A DNA stretch of 64,000 nt from Larix kaempferi (taxonomy: Eukaryota > Streptophyta > Pinopsida > Pinales > Pinaceae), in assembly GCA_027924585.1 (NCBI GenBank), contig BSBM01000191.1:2294001-2358000 (forward strand), written 5' to 3'. Made by a program: the position numbers and the translations under genes. Below the pieces are notes generated by a model. The model had not been told where the DNA came from. It ran no database searches and saw only the letters and a program-made list of their open reading frames with translations. This document shows positions 47,501 through 59,500 of the stretch, in pieces; position 1 is the first letter of the stretch, and each line of letters begins with the position of its first letter.

Positions 47501-50500
47501 GCAAGGGAACGCCAAAGAAAGGTTCTTCTGAAGATATCCCCGAAGACAAGAAGAAGAAGAATGACACCAGTAAGGTGAAATGCTTTGCGTGTAATGAGTT
47601 GGGACATTATGCAAGACAGTGCCCTACCAGGAAAAAGGGCAAGGGGAGGAAGCAGGTAGCTTCTACAGCCGAGATGGATGACTTTACAACTAAGTTTGAG
47701 GATGAGTTCTCTCTCTTTGCATTAGTCACTGAGAAAGAGCATGAGGATTCTCTCAGTAGGCCTACTTGGTATGAGATGTCACTATCAGAAGGTTCTTTAG
47801 GTTTAGAAGGAGCAACTGGAGCAGATGATTATGGAGGGGGATCTTCCAGAAGGACCTTCCTCGCTAAGAGGGAGTGTTAGTTTTTGTAGCTCGGTAGGTA
47901 CTTCTGCGTTGGGGGTGTCTAGCAACGTAGAAGGGGTTGAGTCTATCTTTCTAGATAGTCTTGTAATAGTTTCTTTTGTAATCTTTACGGTTAATGGTAT
48001 TAGAGGGACCATGGTATTATGTGTCCTGTGGTACTACGTGTCCCATGGTATTGCCCATGGTATTGACTTAAAGTGATGTTATAAAAGAAGCAATTGAGAG
48101 TATTGGCCATGGTATTGACTTAAAGTGATGTTATAAAATAAGCTATTGAGAGTTGTATAATCACCAAGTGAGGAGTGAGTCATATCTCTTGTGGTGGTTA
48201 GTTGGTCAAGAGTCATATCTCTTGAGTGGACAAGAGTGAGTCATATCTCTTGTGCGTGACAAAAGTGAGTCATCTTTTGTTAGAGTTTGTCTTTTCTACT
48301 GAGGGGTTTGGGCATAGTGAGAGTCAGGAGTCTGAGATCCGGTGAGTTATATCCGGGATACTGTCCTTGTAAGTGTTGATTAACGAACCTATAATAAAAG
48401 ATAAACTGTTGGTTGGTTTTCCCCTGTTGGGGCTTCTAGGGTAATTCTTGTGTTGTGGTTTTCTCTGTTTAATGGTTGCTTATCAATGTATTACATTTAT
48501 CTTTTCTGGGTTAATTAAGTAAAAGATTGAAACTGTAATCATAATCTGGTAAACTGTAATTTTCACATGCTTTTATACTAGTTCTCTGTCTCATTGGATG
48601 TTTATGGTTGATTATCGGTAAATGTTCGATGTTTTCCCTCTTGCTCATGTTTTGATTTATTTAATCACTCAAAGGCGCAAATTTCACCATTGATTTTTCA
48701 GTTAAAAGCCTCTTAAAATAATTGTTCTCAACCTCAAAATTCAACATTTTAGCCAACCCTCCCTCTTTAACAATTTTAGGACAGTCAAAAGGGAGCTATC
48801 GCGCACTGTTTTTCTTACTTTCTTATGCAAATTTCCAGATTAGATTCCAGTGTGTGACCTCTAGGGACACTCCCCTTGGAATTCTAAAGAACTAGTAAAA
48901 AATGGAGAAGCACCTAGCCGTGACAGGACTAGTAGGCCTATAATTATTGGGTTGTTCTATTCGTGCAGATTCGTGTGATAACAAATTGCTGTCGTTGCCG
49001 GGGAACTTGTCAACCCTCAGAAAATCTAAATGACATTGGTGAGATTTATCTCATTTACTTTGTATTTTTTGTCTCACGTGGTGACTCCACTATTTGTAGG
49101 ATCTAGTCACTTTGGAAGATACTAGAAGATCTTCGTGATTTGATCCTTACACAAGGTATTACTCTGGGGCTTAACAAACCGCATAATTTATTTCGAAACA
49201 AAAAATAATAAATCATGTCAGGCTCCGCCAGATTCAGAGGTTGATTCCACAGTCATGACAACCTCCTAGGTAGTCACCTAACCATCACCTACCACAAGTG
49301 CCACGATAAATGGATCCACGATTTGTTATGCTTTGTGGTAAGCTCTTTGGTAAGCTCATCTTCTTTGCCTTTAACCATAGTTTTTTCAGCGTTAGGTTCA
49401 TCTCTAGCTAGTACAAATGTTAGTTACGGTAGTTAGATTTTCACTTATAGTATATGCTCCTTTGATTTTTTCCTTGATTCCTAATCAACCTCATGATATG
49501 ATTCCAAGCAACTATTGGAAGTGACTTCCAAAAGTTTGCTGGAAGCAGTATCTGTTGACGACCATCTGATAATTTTTTTGAAATTTGTGGATGAATTGGT
49601 GGTGGAATACAGAGATGTAGTAATGAAGATGTTTGTGCAAATCCTCGTAGGGGATGCGCGAACATGGTACAAATCCCTTCCCAATGCCTCCATCGACGGA
49701 AGGGATTCGTTTGAAAGAAATTTCACAGAGAAATGGGATTACACACAAGACAATGCTTTCTTGTTGGATGAGCTACAGTCAACCCGAAAAAGTGAAAATG
49801 AGTTTATTTTTGAGTTTAATAATCATTTGTTAAGCTTTGCAATAGAATTCCTAGCATGCGCATCCTAAGGAAGATTCTATTTTACTTTTTACTTCAAATC
49901 CTTTGATGAATCTTGTAGTTTTTCGCTCAGGGAAAAGGATGTGAAAACTTGGATGAAGCACTCGATGCTGCATTGAAAATTGAAAGGAACACGGTTGCAA
50001 CTAGGGAGATCTAGACCAACTCTTCTTGGCTCTTTGATCTGCAAGGAAGAGCAAATCAAGAAATGAAAAAAGAAGGGGAAAGAGAAAGTGGTGAGATGCT
50101 AGCAAGGTTTGTGGATTTGTTGTAGGATCTTAGCAACAAAATGGTCCGTTTAGAGAAAAATCTCCAAAATTAGTAGGCTTACTTAGTAAATTAATGAATT
50201 TTCCAGCCAAGGCAGCCCTCTCGAAGAAATTGTCCACTTGAAAAGGAAATAGAGGTGCCACAACTTTTGACACTTTTATTGGGAAACAATTTTGTGGCTC
50301 ATGTATCTTACAATCATTCGTGTCGGCCTGCAATTTGCCCCATAAAGAGGAGGGATGCAGGGTTTTTGCCAAAACAATGTACATGTATGCCCCCAATTAG
50401 TGAGAAGAGTTTTTCGAACAACAAGATGATGCCTTGAACATGCTTCCATTTGTCGAAGAAGATTCAAGCTTTCCTGTGTACCAAGTGTTAGACCAACAAA

Positions 50501-53500
50501 AGGGCAACTAGGCCAAAGTTATATCTTTAAATTCTGGTCAATATGATGTATGTAAAAGCACTATAGCGTCCACTACTATGGCTGCCCTTGGAAGCCAAAT
50601 GACATTGTCTCTAGTAGACAAGGCAGACTCAAAAACTACAACCATGGTGGCTAAGATCACAAAAATAAATAAATAAAGTTGCTACTAGTTCACATGTCAA
50701 CCAACCTTCCACACAAAAGGACTCTCAACCAGTAGCTGCCCCAGAAAGGCAAGATCTTTCATTGATGCACAACCCTCAATTTCCTCTGATAAGTGAGCTT
50801 TCTAAGGTAAATATTTTAGTACCATTGACAAAACAGGTTCGTTTCCCTGGCCAAAAGGAGTCTATCAACATGTTTTTGGGTTTGGGTGAGTCCATTGATG
50901 CATTAGACAATCAACCCCAGATATATCTTGGTATGGGCAAGCTTGATGAACCCCCTCCTGTTTACATTTCATTGCTTGGTAATGGTTTATTACGTAGAAA
51001 TTGTATGTTGTACTCATGAGCTTCCACCATTGTTATGACTCTAGAAGTGATGAATGAGTTAGGATTGATAGTTTCTAGACCTTATAGAAATGTGCGGGCC
51101 ATGGTCTCAGGAGAGGTATGTAGGGTCATCAAAGGACTTGAGGTCTGTTTGCGGGTGTATCCTGACAGAGTTTTGACTATGGATGTCGTGGTCATTGATT
51201 GCCCAACCAAGTGGGGCATGTTGTCCTGGAAATGGGTAGCTGATGAAGGAGGTAGAATTAAGATGGATTGGCCATATGCTGATATTCTAGTGGTCTCACA
51301 TTGAAAAGTAAGACTTTACCAAGAAAAGAAGATGCTACATAATGTGAAAGACCCCCATCAGTGGGATAATGAGTTGTTGTATCCTGAGGTGTCCGAACCT
51401 GAGTTGGGCACACACGTGGTTATGGATGAACTTGGTGAATCTGCCACACCACAAAAGTTTGTGATACTTCTTTCAATGGTCTTTGGATTATTCACTATGA
51501 TGGTGCAAGGTCCAGATATGGAACAAGAGTAGGGGTAGTTTTCACTTCCCTTTTAGTCAAAGTGTTTCCCTTTTCTTTCTGTTTGGAATTCGATTGTGCT
51601 AATAGTATGGCCAAATATGAGGCTTTGTTGTTAGGTATTGAGCAGGGATAGAAGATGGGAATCAAATTGTTGAAGGTAAATGGGGATTATGAATTGGTAG
51701 CAAATCAGGTAAGGGGCCTCTAGGGCAAGAAGCCCAAGGCTCAAGAGATACCAAGATGCAATATGGGACGAGATTGAGTGTTTTCAAGCATTTTCCATCA
51801 CTGCAATCCCAAGGGATCAGAACTAGATCACAGATTCTATGGCTTCATCTGTTGCTTGTTTTCAACCATGCATGTGTATTTTTCATATACAATGATTGAA
51901 GTAGTATTTAAACCATTTATCCCTAACAACATTGGTTCTTGGCAAGTTTTTGAAGATGAAAGGCATGTATTCAATTTTCTTAATTGCATTAATGAGTTTT
52001 TTGTCTCATTTCGTAGATAAGATACCCAAGGACGAGTCTCCTTTAATTCAATTGCGCATTAATAGAAAATCCTAGAGGTAGAATCCCTTTGGAAAAACTT
52101 TTTGATAAATCTGATATTTTTCAAGGGACTAACCAATATGATTTGAATGAACATGTATTGGAGGTGAATATTGGTTATGAACAGTCTCCTAGGATCATCA
52201 AACCTGATAAAGGATGTAGATATGAAGAGCAAAAGAAACTGGAAGCCTTCGGGAGGGAATACAAGGATGTCTTTGCATGGTCTTACGGTGATTTGAAGAC
52301 CTATGATCCTAAAGTAATAAGTCATGCAATCCCATTGAAGGAGGACACAAATCCATCTAGATAGCCCCAAAGACATATGAACTCCAAGGTAGCTCCGGGT
52401 ATATAGAGAGAATTGCAAAAGCTTTTGGAGGCTCACATTATCACTCCTATTAGGTATTCAAACAACGTTGCTAATGTTGTTCTTGTTAGAGAGAAGAATG
52501 GAGAGATTTGTATTTGTATTGATTTCAAGAGTCCCAACTTTGTATCTCTCAAAGATAACTACCCCTTGTCGAGCTTGGAGCATGTTCTATAGACTACCAT
52601 TGGATTAGGGATGATGTCCATGTTGGATGGATTCTCTAGTTACAACTAGGTATTAGTATCCAAAGATGACATGTATAAGACTGCCTTTACCACCTTGTGG
52701 GGGACTTACGCTTATATTTGGATACCTTTTCAGACTAATCAACATTGGAGCTACTTTCCAACGCGCTATGGACTTTGCTTTTTTCTGATTATTTGTACAA
52801 GTTCATAGTAGTTTATCAAGATGATATTACTGTATTTTCTAAAGATAGGAATGATCGTGTTGGTCACTTCGCAAAATTTTTGATAGATGCAGGGCATTGG
52901 GTATCTTGCTGAATCCAAAGAAGTATGCCTTGGGGGTGTTCAAAGTTAAGATTTTGGGACATATTGTCTCGAAAGAAGGGGTAAGGATCAACCTTGAGAG
53001 GGTGAAGGGTATTCATGAAATCCCTTTGCCCAAAACCAAGCAAGCTATTTAGTCCTTTTTCAATTGCATAAATTTTATTAGGTGCTTTATTCCTTAACTT
53101 TGTCGGAATAGTAAGGCCTGTATCTGATATGTTGAAAAAGGATTATAATCTGAAAACAAAGTCTATGCCAAGCTCTTGTTTTGGTTAGCCCAGACTAGAG
53201 TAAAGACTTCCAATTATTTTATTTTCCTTCCAATTTTACTATGGATACTGTTTTATTTCAGAAAAATCAACAAGTGAACAACTAATAGCATTCATGAGCA
53301 AGGGCCTTTAGGGGGTAGAGTTGGCTTACTCCTCCATGGAGAAGCAAGCTTATGCCTTGGTCAAAGCACTCAAGTACTCCAGGGACTATTTCTGGAATGC
53401 AAAGATTGTAGTCTATGTCCCTCATCCAATGGTTAAAGACATATTATTGCAGCAGGAGTGCAATGTGATGAGAGGTAGGTGGATTACTAAAATCTAGGAG

Positions 53501-56500
53501 TATGATCTTGAGCTGAAACCAACCAAGTTGGTTCATGTCCAAGGATTGGTCAAATTGATGTCTGAGTGCAGTATGGACACTATAGAGAAAGCCGCCATGG
53601 AGCATGCACTACTACTCGATCAGTTATATGGTTGTTGTCTTCATTAGAGCAGGTTGATTGGAATTGTGATATCATTTTTTATTTAAAAACCTAATCATAT
53701 CTTGCTAACTTTGACAAGATGCAAAACCATTCTTTTAAGCTTCAAGAACAAGTGATGACTGTTCAATAGTGATCCTCAAGAAGATTTACAAATTCAAGCA
53801 TACTACAGAAGTACAAGGCAAGGTTCATGGTTTCTCTCAGAAAGAGGGAGTTGATTATGATGAGACGTGTGCTCCTATAACAAGATACACTTCGATTAGA
53901 GCCATACTTGCGATAACTGCAGTGATGAAGTGGAAGGTACACCAGATAGACGTGAATACAACTTTCCTGAATGGTGTAGTAGAAGAAGAAGTCAATATGG
54001 AGCAACCACTAGGATTTGAGACACATGACAGGCAGACACGTGTGCAAATTGAAGAAGGCCTTGTACGGTTTGAAACAGGAACCAAGGATGTGTTACGGTA
54101 GGATTGACGGATTTCTGACGAGCTTGGGCTTTACCTAGCCCAAGAGTAAAGCATATTCCAACCTTTACTACAAGGTTGAGAATGGGAATCCGGTGATATT
54201 GCTATTGAATGTAGATGACCTGTTCCTGACAAGTGATGAGAAGCTCATTACAGAAACGAAGAAGAAGCTTCCCACAGAGGTCGAGATGAAAGACCTGAGT
54301 ATGATGCACTATTTCTTAGGTCTCGAGGTGTGGCAGAATCCAGATGAGATTTTCCGTAGTTAAGGAAAATATGCGATAGAGATCCAGAAGAGATTCGAGA
54401 TGATGAATTGTAAGGCCATGGCCACACCGATGGCATTGAACTTGAAGTTGTTGTGTGATACTACTTCAGAGATAGTTGATGCCACAGTATACAGGAAAAT
54501 GATTGGTTCGTTGATGTACTTAATGAACATGAGGCCGGATATATGCTTTGCGGTGAACACATTGAGTCAGTACATGGTAGAGCAGAGACGTGTTCACCTA
54601 ATTGCTGCAAAGCATGTGTTAAGGTACTTGAGGGGTACGATTGATTATGGCCTTAGATATGTGATAGATCAAAGGATTAGCCTGCAAGGATATGTTGACT
54701 CAGATTGGGATGGTAGTGTCACTAATAGGAAGAGTACTTCGAGATGTTGCTTCAGTTTGGGGTTTGGCATCCTGGTTCAGCAGGAAGCAGATGAGTTCGA
54801 CACTGAGTACATCAAAGGCATAGTACATTGTAGCTTGTTCAGCTAGTTGTGAGGCAATGTGTCTTAGGAAGCTACTTGCAGGATTGTTCGATCTTGAGTT
54901 AGAGGTGATTTGCATTTTTTGCGACAACCAGAGCAGTGTGAAGTTGTCCAAGAATCCAGTGTTTCATGACAAGTCGAAGCACATTGAGATCAGGTATCAC
55001 TATATCCGGGATATGGTGCAGAGAGGAGTAGTGAGACTCCTGTATATGGTGACATATGAGCAGATAGCCGATGTGTTGACCAAGCCTCTATCGAGAGTGA
55101 AGTTTGAGTACTTCAGGGACAAGCTTGGAGTGGTCCAGATTGATGTTTATTGAAAGAGGGAGTAGTGAGTGCCATAGCACATGTGCGAAGACACAGGTTA
55201 TGGACCTGGTTGTTCTCCACATCATGTGACGTCTGAGCTGGTAGTCACTGTGTGTGATGTAATGTATATTCCTAGGCTACACTCACGAGGATGCTATTGC
55301 GGGCATACACGAATGTGCGAAGATGCAGGTTGCGGACCTAGACTGATCTCCACATGAGGTGATGTGGTAGTAGGTAGTCACTATGTGTGACGTAATGTAT
55401 ACTACTAGGCTACACTCACAGAGTCACGTTGCCCTGATCTGCGAAGATGCAGGTTTCCGACCTGGGTTGTTCTCCACATGATGTGACGTGTTAGCGGGTA
55501 GTCACTGTGTGTGACGTAATGTGTATTCCTTGGCTACACTCACGAGATGATCTGGAAGTGACGTGTTAGCGGGTAGTCACTTGGTGATGTAATTTGTGCT
55601 CCTAGGACTCACTCACGACTCCACGAGATGATAGTGTGGTAACTCAGGTAGTCACCTAGTGACGTAATTTTTGCTCCTGGGCTGTACCCACTTGATGGCT
55701 TGCCAGTACAAAACTTCTAGTGATGTATAGATTCGAGAGAGATGTCACAAGTCAGTGCTCAGAGTACAGAGTTGCAGCATCGATGATGATGATGATAACG
55801 CCAAAAGAATGGGTAGTAAACTGCCTCAAACAATGGGCAGTTTTGACCCAAACTATGGGGAAAACTACCCCAATGAAGTCAGCCCTATAGTGAAAAAGTC
55901 ATCCAGAGATGTGTATAAATAAGGGGGTCGAATTCCTCATGAACAACACAATTTTGCTCAAGCAAGTGAACAAGTGCGCATGGGAGAGTAGCTACATTTG
56001 AAGGAAGCTTATGTTTGGCTTTTCTATCTTATCTTATTCCCGGGATCCTTGTGTAAGAGACTTTAGCTCTTGATGTACTAGATTGACATTGTACTTGTAA
56101 CGAATCTATATTGAAGAAGTTTTACAGGGTTTTTCCCGTGAGAGGGTTTTTCTAGGGTAAATCTTTGTGTTCTCTTGTTTATGTTGTGCTTGTCTATCTT
56201 TCAGTGATCCTATTGCATATGGTTATTGTGATAATATATAAATTGTTTGAGATCTAACATAACCATCCTGGAAGTATCAAAATTCTAACAGGAGTTGACC
56301 TAAAGTGTGGAGGAGCTAGGCTATGGTGACATTGGGCACTAGCTTCTCTCGTGCTTACCTCTCATTGCATTGTGATCAGTGACCTTGGTCAAGGGTGCTA
56401 ATTTGAGCGGTAACACACAGCAAAAGGAAAGATGTACCTTCCAACCAAATTTGAAAGCAACACAACAGAGGTCAATATAGGGCTGTCATATTTGTGCCTT

Positions 56501-59500
56501 TGACAACAAGAAAAGCCTCCAAATCCTGTGTTAAGGAGACCAAAACAACATGAGAAGAGCACATGTGTGAAGGCGCATGCATCATTGTAAAAAGCCCAAA
56601 TGAGGGGCACATTGGGAAGATATGAAGGTTGCACTTATGGAGGATAAAGACCACGAGATAGGGATGAGATCCTTCAGTGATCTGGGAACATGCATGGAGA
56701 GGAGGTTTTGTTTTGTCTCAATTAACATGCAAGGTACATTATGTATGCAAAACAATCCAGTTAAGGAGTGCACACTTGCATGCAAAATAGTTCAGTTAAG
56801 GAGGGGCACACTTGACTAAACAGTCCAGTTAAGGAGGGGCACACTTGACTAAATAGTCCAGTTAAGAAGGCTCCATACACTTTAGTAGACATTTAATGCA
56901 TGCAAATGGTCTAGTTAAGGAGGGGCGCACTTGATTGAGTGGCAGACAAGGAGCGTCACACCTACCAAGGAGAATAAGGAGTACTACACGAGGATTGAAC
57001 ATGCATGGTTGGAGGCTTGCAGTTTAGTTAACATAAACATTAGAGAATGGCACTTAGCACACAGGAAATGAGTTGTCTTACACCAGATTACAACACTTGT
57101 TAGAGGTCAACCTGCATGGGGCTCCTTAGAGGCCTTTATATTCAGATTTTGTGCAGAGGGACAGGGTTCGACATTCATTTTTGGAGCACTATTGGCCATA
57201 ACAGAACTCTCTTCACTTCTTCATCCACCATTCTCTGAACGCCACCCTCATTTGCTGGCAAGGAGATCATTGGCAGCCTATTGCACGTCAACCACTATGG
57301 TGCAAACAGTCTCTTGGTAATGTGTGATAGATTCGATTATGCTTTTATACTAGTTCTTTGTCTCATTGGATGTTAATGGGTGATTGACGGTAAATGTTCT
57401 GTGTTTTCCCTCTTGCTCTGGTTTTGATTTATTTAATTGCTCAAAGACACACATTTCTCCATTTCTTTCATTGATTTTTTCGGTTAAGTCTCTTAAAATT
57501 ATTGTTCTCAATGTCCAAATTCGACATTTTAACCAATCCTCCCTCTTTAACTGTTTTAGGACAGTTGAAAGGGAGCTATTGCACATTGTTTTGTCTTACT
57601 TGCTTATGCAGATTTTCAGATTAGATTACAACGTGTGACCTTGAGGGACACCCCCCTTGGACTTGTAGAGCACCAGTCTGAAGCGGAGAGGCACCTAGTC
57701 GTGACAGGACTAGGAGGCCTATAATTATTGAGCTGTTTTGTTGGTGCAGATCCACATGATAATAGGAAACAAACATAAAAAAGGGGAAGATGTAATAGAG
57801 ACCATTATTGAAGCCCCCGGGGTGTAGACCAGTTGGCAACGGTGCGCTTGTTAAGGCATACGGGCTGTTAAGCACGTCGCTGGTTCAAACCTCGTTGCAG
57901 CATTGAGGGTGTGCTGTGGGGCAGGCGTACTCTCCTAAGGGTATAGTGGTAGCGAGATTGGATCCTTGGACCCCATGTCATGCAAGTACCATTCCAACTC
58001 TAGTTGCCGATTCCCCTAGATCAAAAAAAAAAAAATAAAAAAAAAATAGAGACTATTATTGAAGAAAAGGAGACTCCCCAGGATCACAAAGAAGAAATTG
58101 ATATGACAGGGACAGGTGAGGGAGATGATATTTTGTGTGACATCTTGACAAAACATAAGCAAGTGGAGAAGACGAAAGCAGAGGAAAGAAGCCAGGAGCC
58201 CGAACTAAAGAAAGCAAGAATTCAATCTACTAGGCATAAGACAATGACAAGTGGGGATCAATATAGGCCAGAGCCAAGCAGTGTATGACAAGGGGAAGTC
58301 CCATTATCCCATAGACCACATTCTCCTCCCCCCTCTAAATTATTTCACATATTGTCAATAGCTGCCTTGAAGGTGTTCCTAACACACCTGCTGTTAGCTC
58401 CTCAAAAGAAATAGGACATCAGACCCCACGGACCGATGTAATTTAGCACATGGAGACTTGTGATCCCTTGGAAATTTTGAGAGAGGAAAGAAAAAGGAGA
58501 ATGGAAAGCCAGGGGATAGTCATACCTGTAGATACTCCTAAGGCCCTAGCACAGTCCAGGTTGTTGCCAAGGTACAATGCTGAGACAGGGCAGGTTGTGG
58601 TCACAACATTGGAGCTCATAAAACATATTCAGAGATGCAACCATGGTACTGGAGAGCCCGACAGATTACCTTTGAGACAACTGGGTTCTTACCCGAGGAT
58701 GATATTTCAATGGTACAAGGATCCAGAAGCCATAGTATATAATAAATATCCCAAAGTTGTTTCCTCAAGTGAAAACTACAAGAAGCAATTGGATTCCATC
58801 TCTGTGAGGAGCCAAGTTTTGAAAGCAAGAGTGAAAGCCCTTGAGGCAGACGAGGACATGTTTGGCAGGCTAGTTTAGTCTCAATTGAATAAGGGAAATA
58901 GGAATCAACTGCTTTTATTTCGCTCTTCCAAGAGAAGGATGAACAAATAAGAGTGCTAGAGAGTTCTCAGATGGTTCCAATGTTTCTAGTCACTAAACAA
59001 ATTTTGGAGGAAAAGAAAAAATTGGTAGATGAGGTCAATTTTCTGAGAGAGAATGCTTCCTTAACAGACCAAAACTAGGTGGTGGAAGGAAGGATCTTGG
59101 GCTTGGAGGTTGTTCAAGGTCATTCAAATTAGTAGAGGAATCCAATGAACTGATTAACACTCTCGGACATGAAATCACTTAGGCCTAGAAAGATGAAGCA
59201 CTAGCCTCCTTGGTTAGTCATCCACCTCTTCCTACAAAATGAGTGTCCCAACTTCAACAACAGGTAGATCAATTGATGGAGTTGGTGGAGTGGAAATCTA
59301 AGGCAGAGGACAATGCTATGAAGGTTGTCTCAACAGAAAGAATTATATAGAAAAGAAGAGAAGACTTGAAAAAACAGGGACAAAAGTTGGAAGAGACTGA
59401 GAAGAAATGACATGAACAGAGAAAACAAGTGGCAGTTTTAAAGGAAGAAATAGAGACATGGAAAGTGAGGTATGAGGATGCTATGGTCAAAGCTAGGATG

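Larger units (their letters stand above)
42462..48567 (+). mobile_element. gag-only Ty1/copia-type element, with nested solo LTR
   Basis: The last 115 bases of a 5' LTR (42462-42576) match the end of the 3' LTR (47875-48567). The tRNA-Met primer site follows at 42577-42591. Then come a GC-rich leader, a UBN2-type gag with a CCHC knuckle, a polypurine tract and the 3' LTR beginning TGTTAG. Gag runs straight into the polypurine tract, so protease, integrase, RT and RNase H are all absent. The element depends on others for movement. The 5' LTR is truncated against the Ty3 leader, so no TSD can be read. Confidence 0.75.
48568..53770 (+). mobile_element. decayed Ty3/gypsy element (Tat-like), 5' LTR to RNase H
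   Basis: A partial LTR (48568-48983, ending GTGATAACA) is followed by a primer site. Then come gag, protease, an archaeal-type RNase H, reverse transcriptase and the usual RNase H, all on the plus strand with many stops and shifts. Integrase is missing; the copia fragment begins at about 53770. A second LTR copy in the same orientation lies at 57336-57762, so the whole was probably one element of about 6.5 kb before the copia sequence arrived. Confidence 0.75.
53770..56290 (+). mobile_element. 5'-truncated Ty1/copia element: RT, RNase H and 3' LTR
   Basis: It begins inside the RT and runs to a polypurine tract and an LTR ending CTAACA at 56290. Gag, protease, integrase and the 5' LTR are absent. 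It lies between gypsy RNase H and the gypsy 3' LTR in the same orientation. It may be an insertion that was later truncated, or the product of recombination. Confidence 0.75.

Noticed and set aside
57814-57910. A functional tRNA gene
   Set aside because: A and B boxes are present but no cloverleaf or anticodon stem can be formed. The A-rich tail and 20-base duplications show a SINE.
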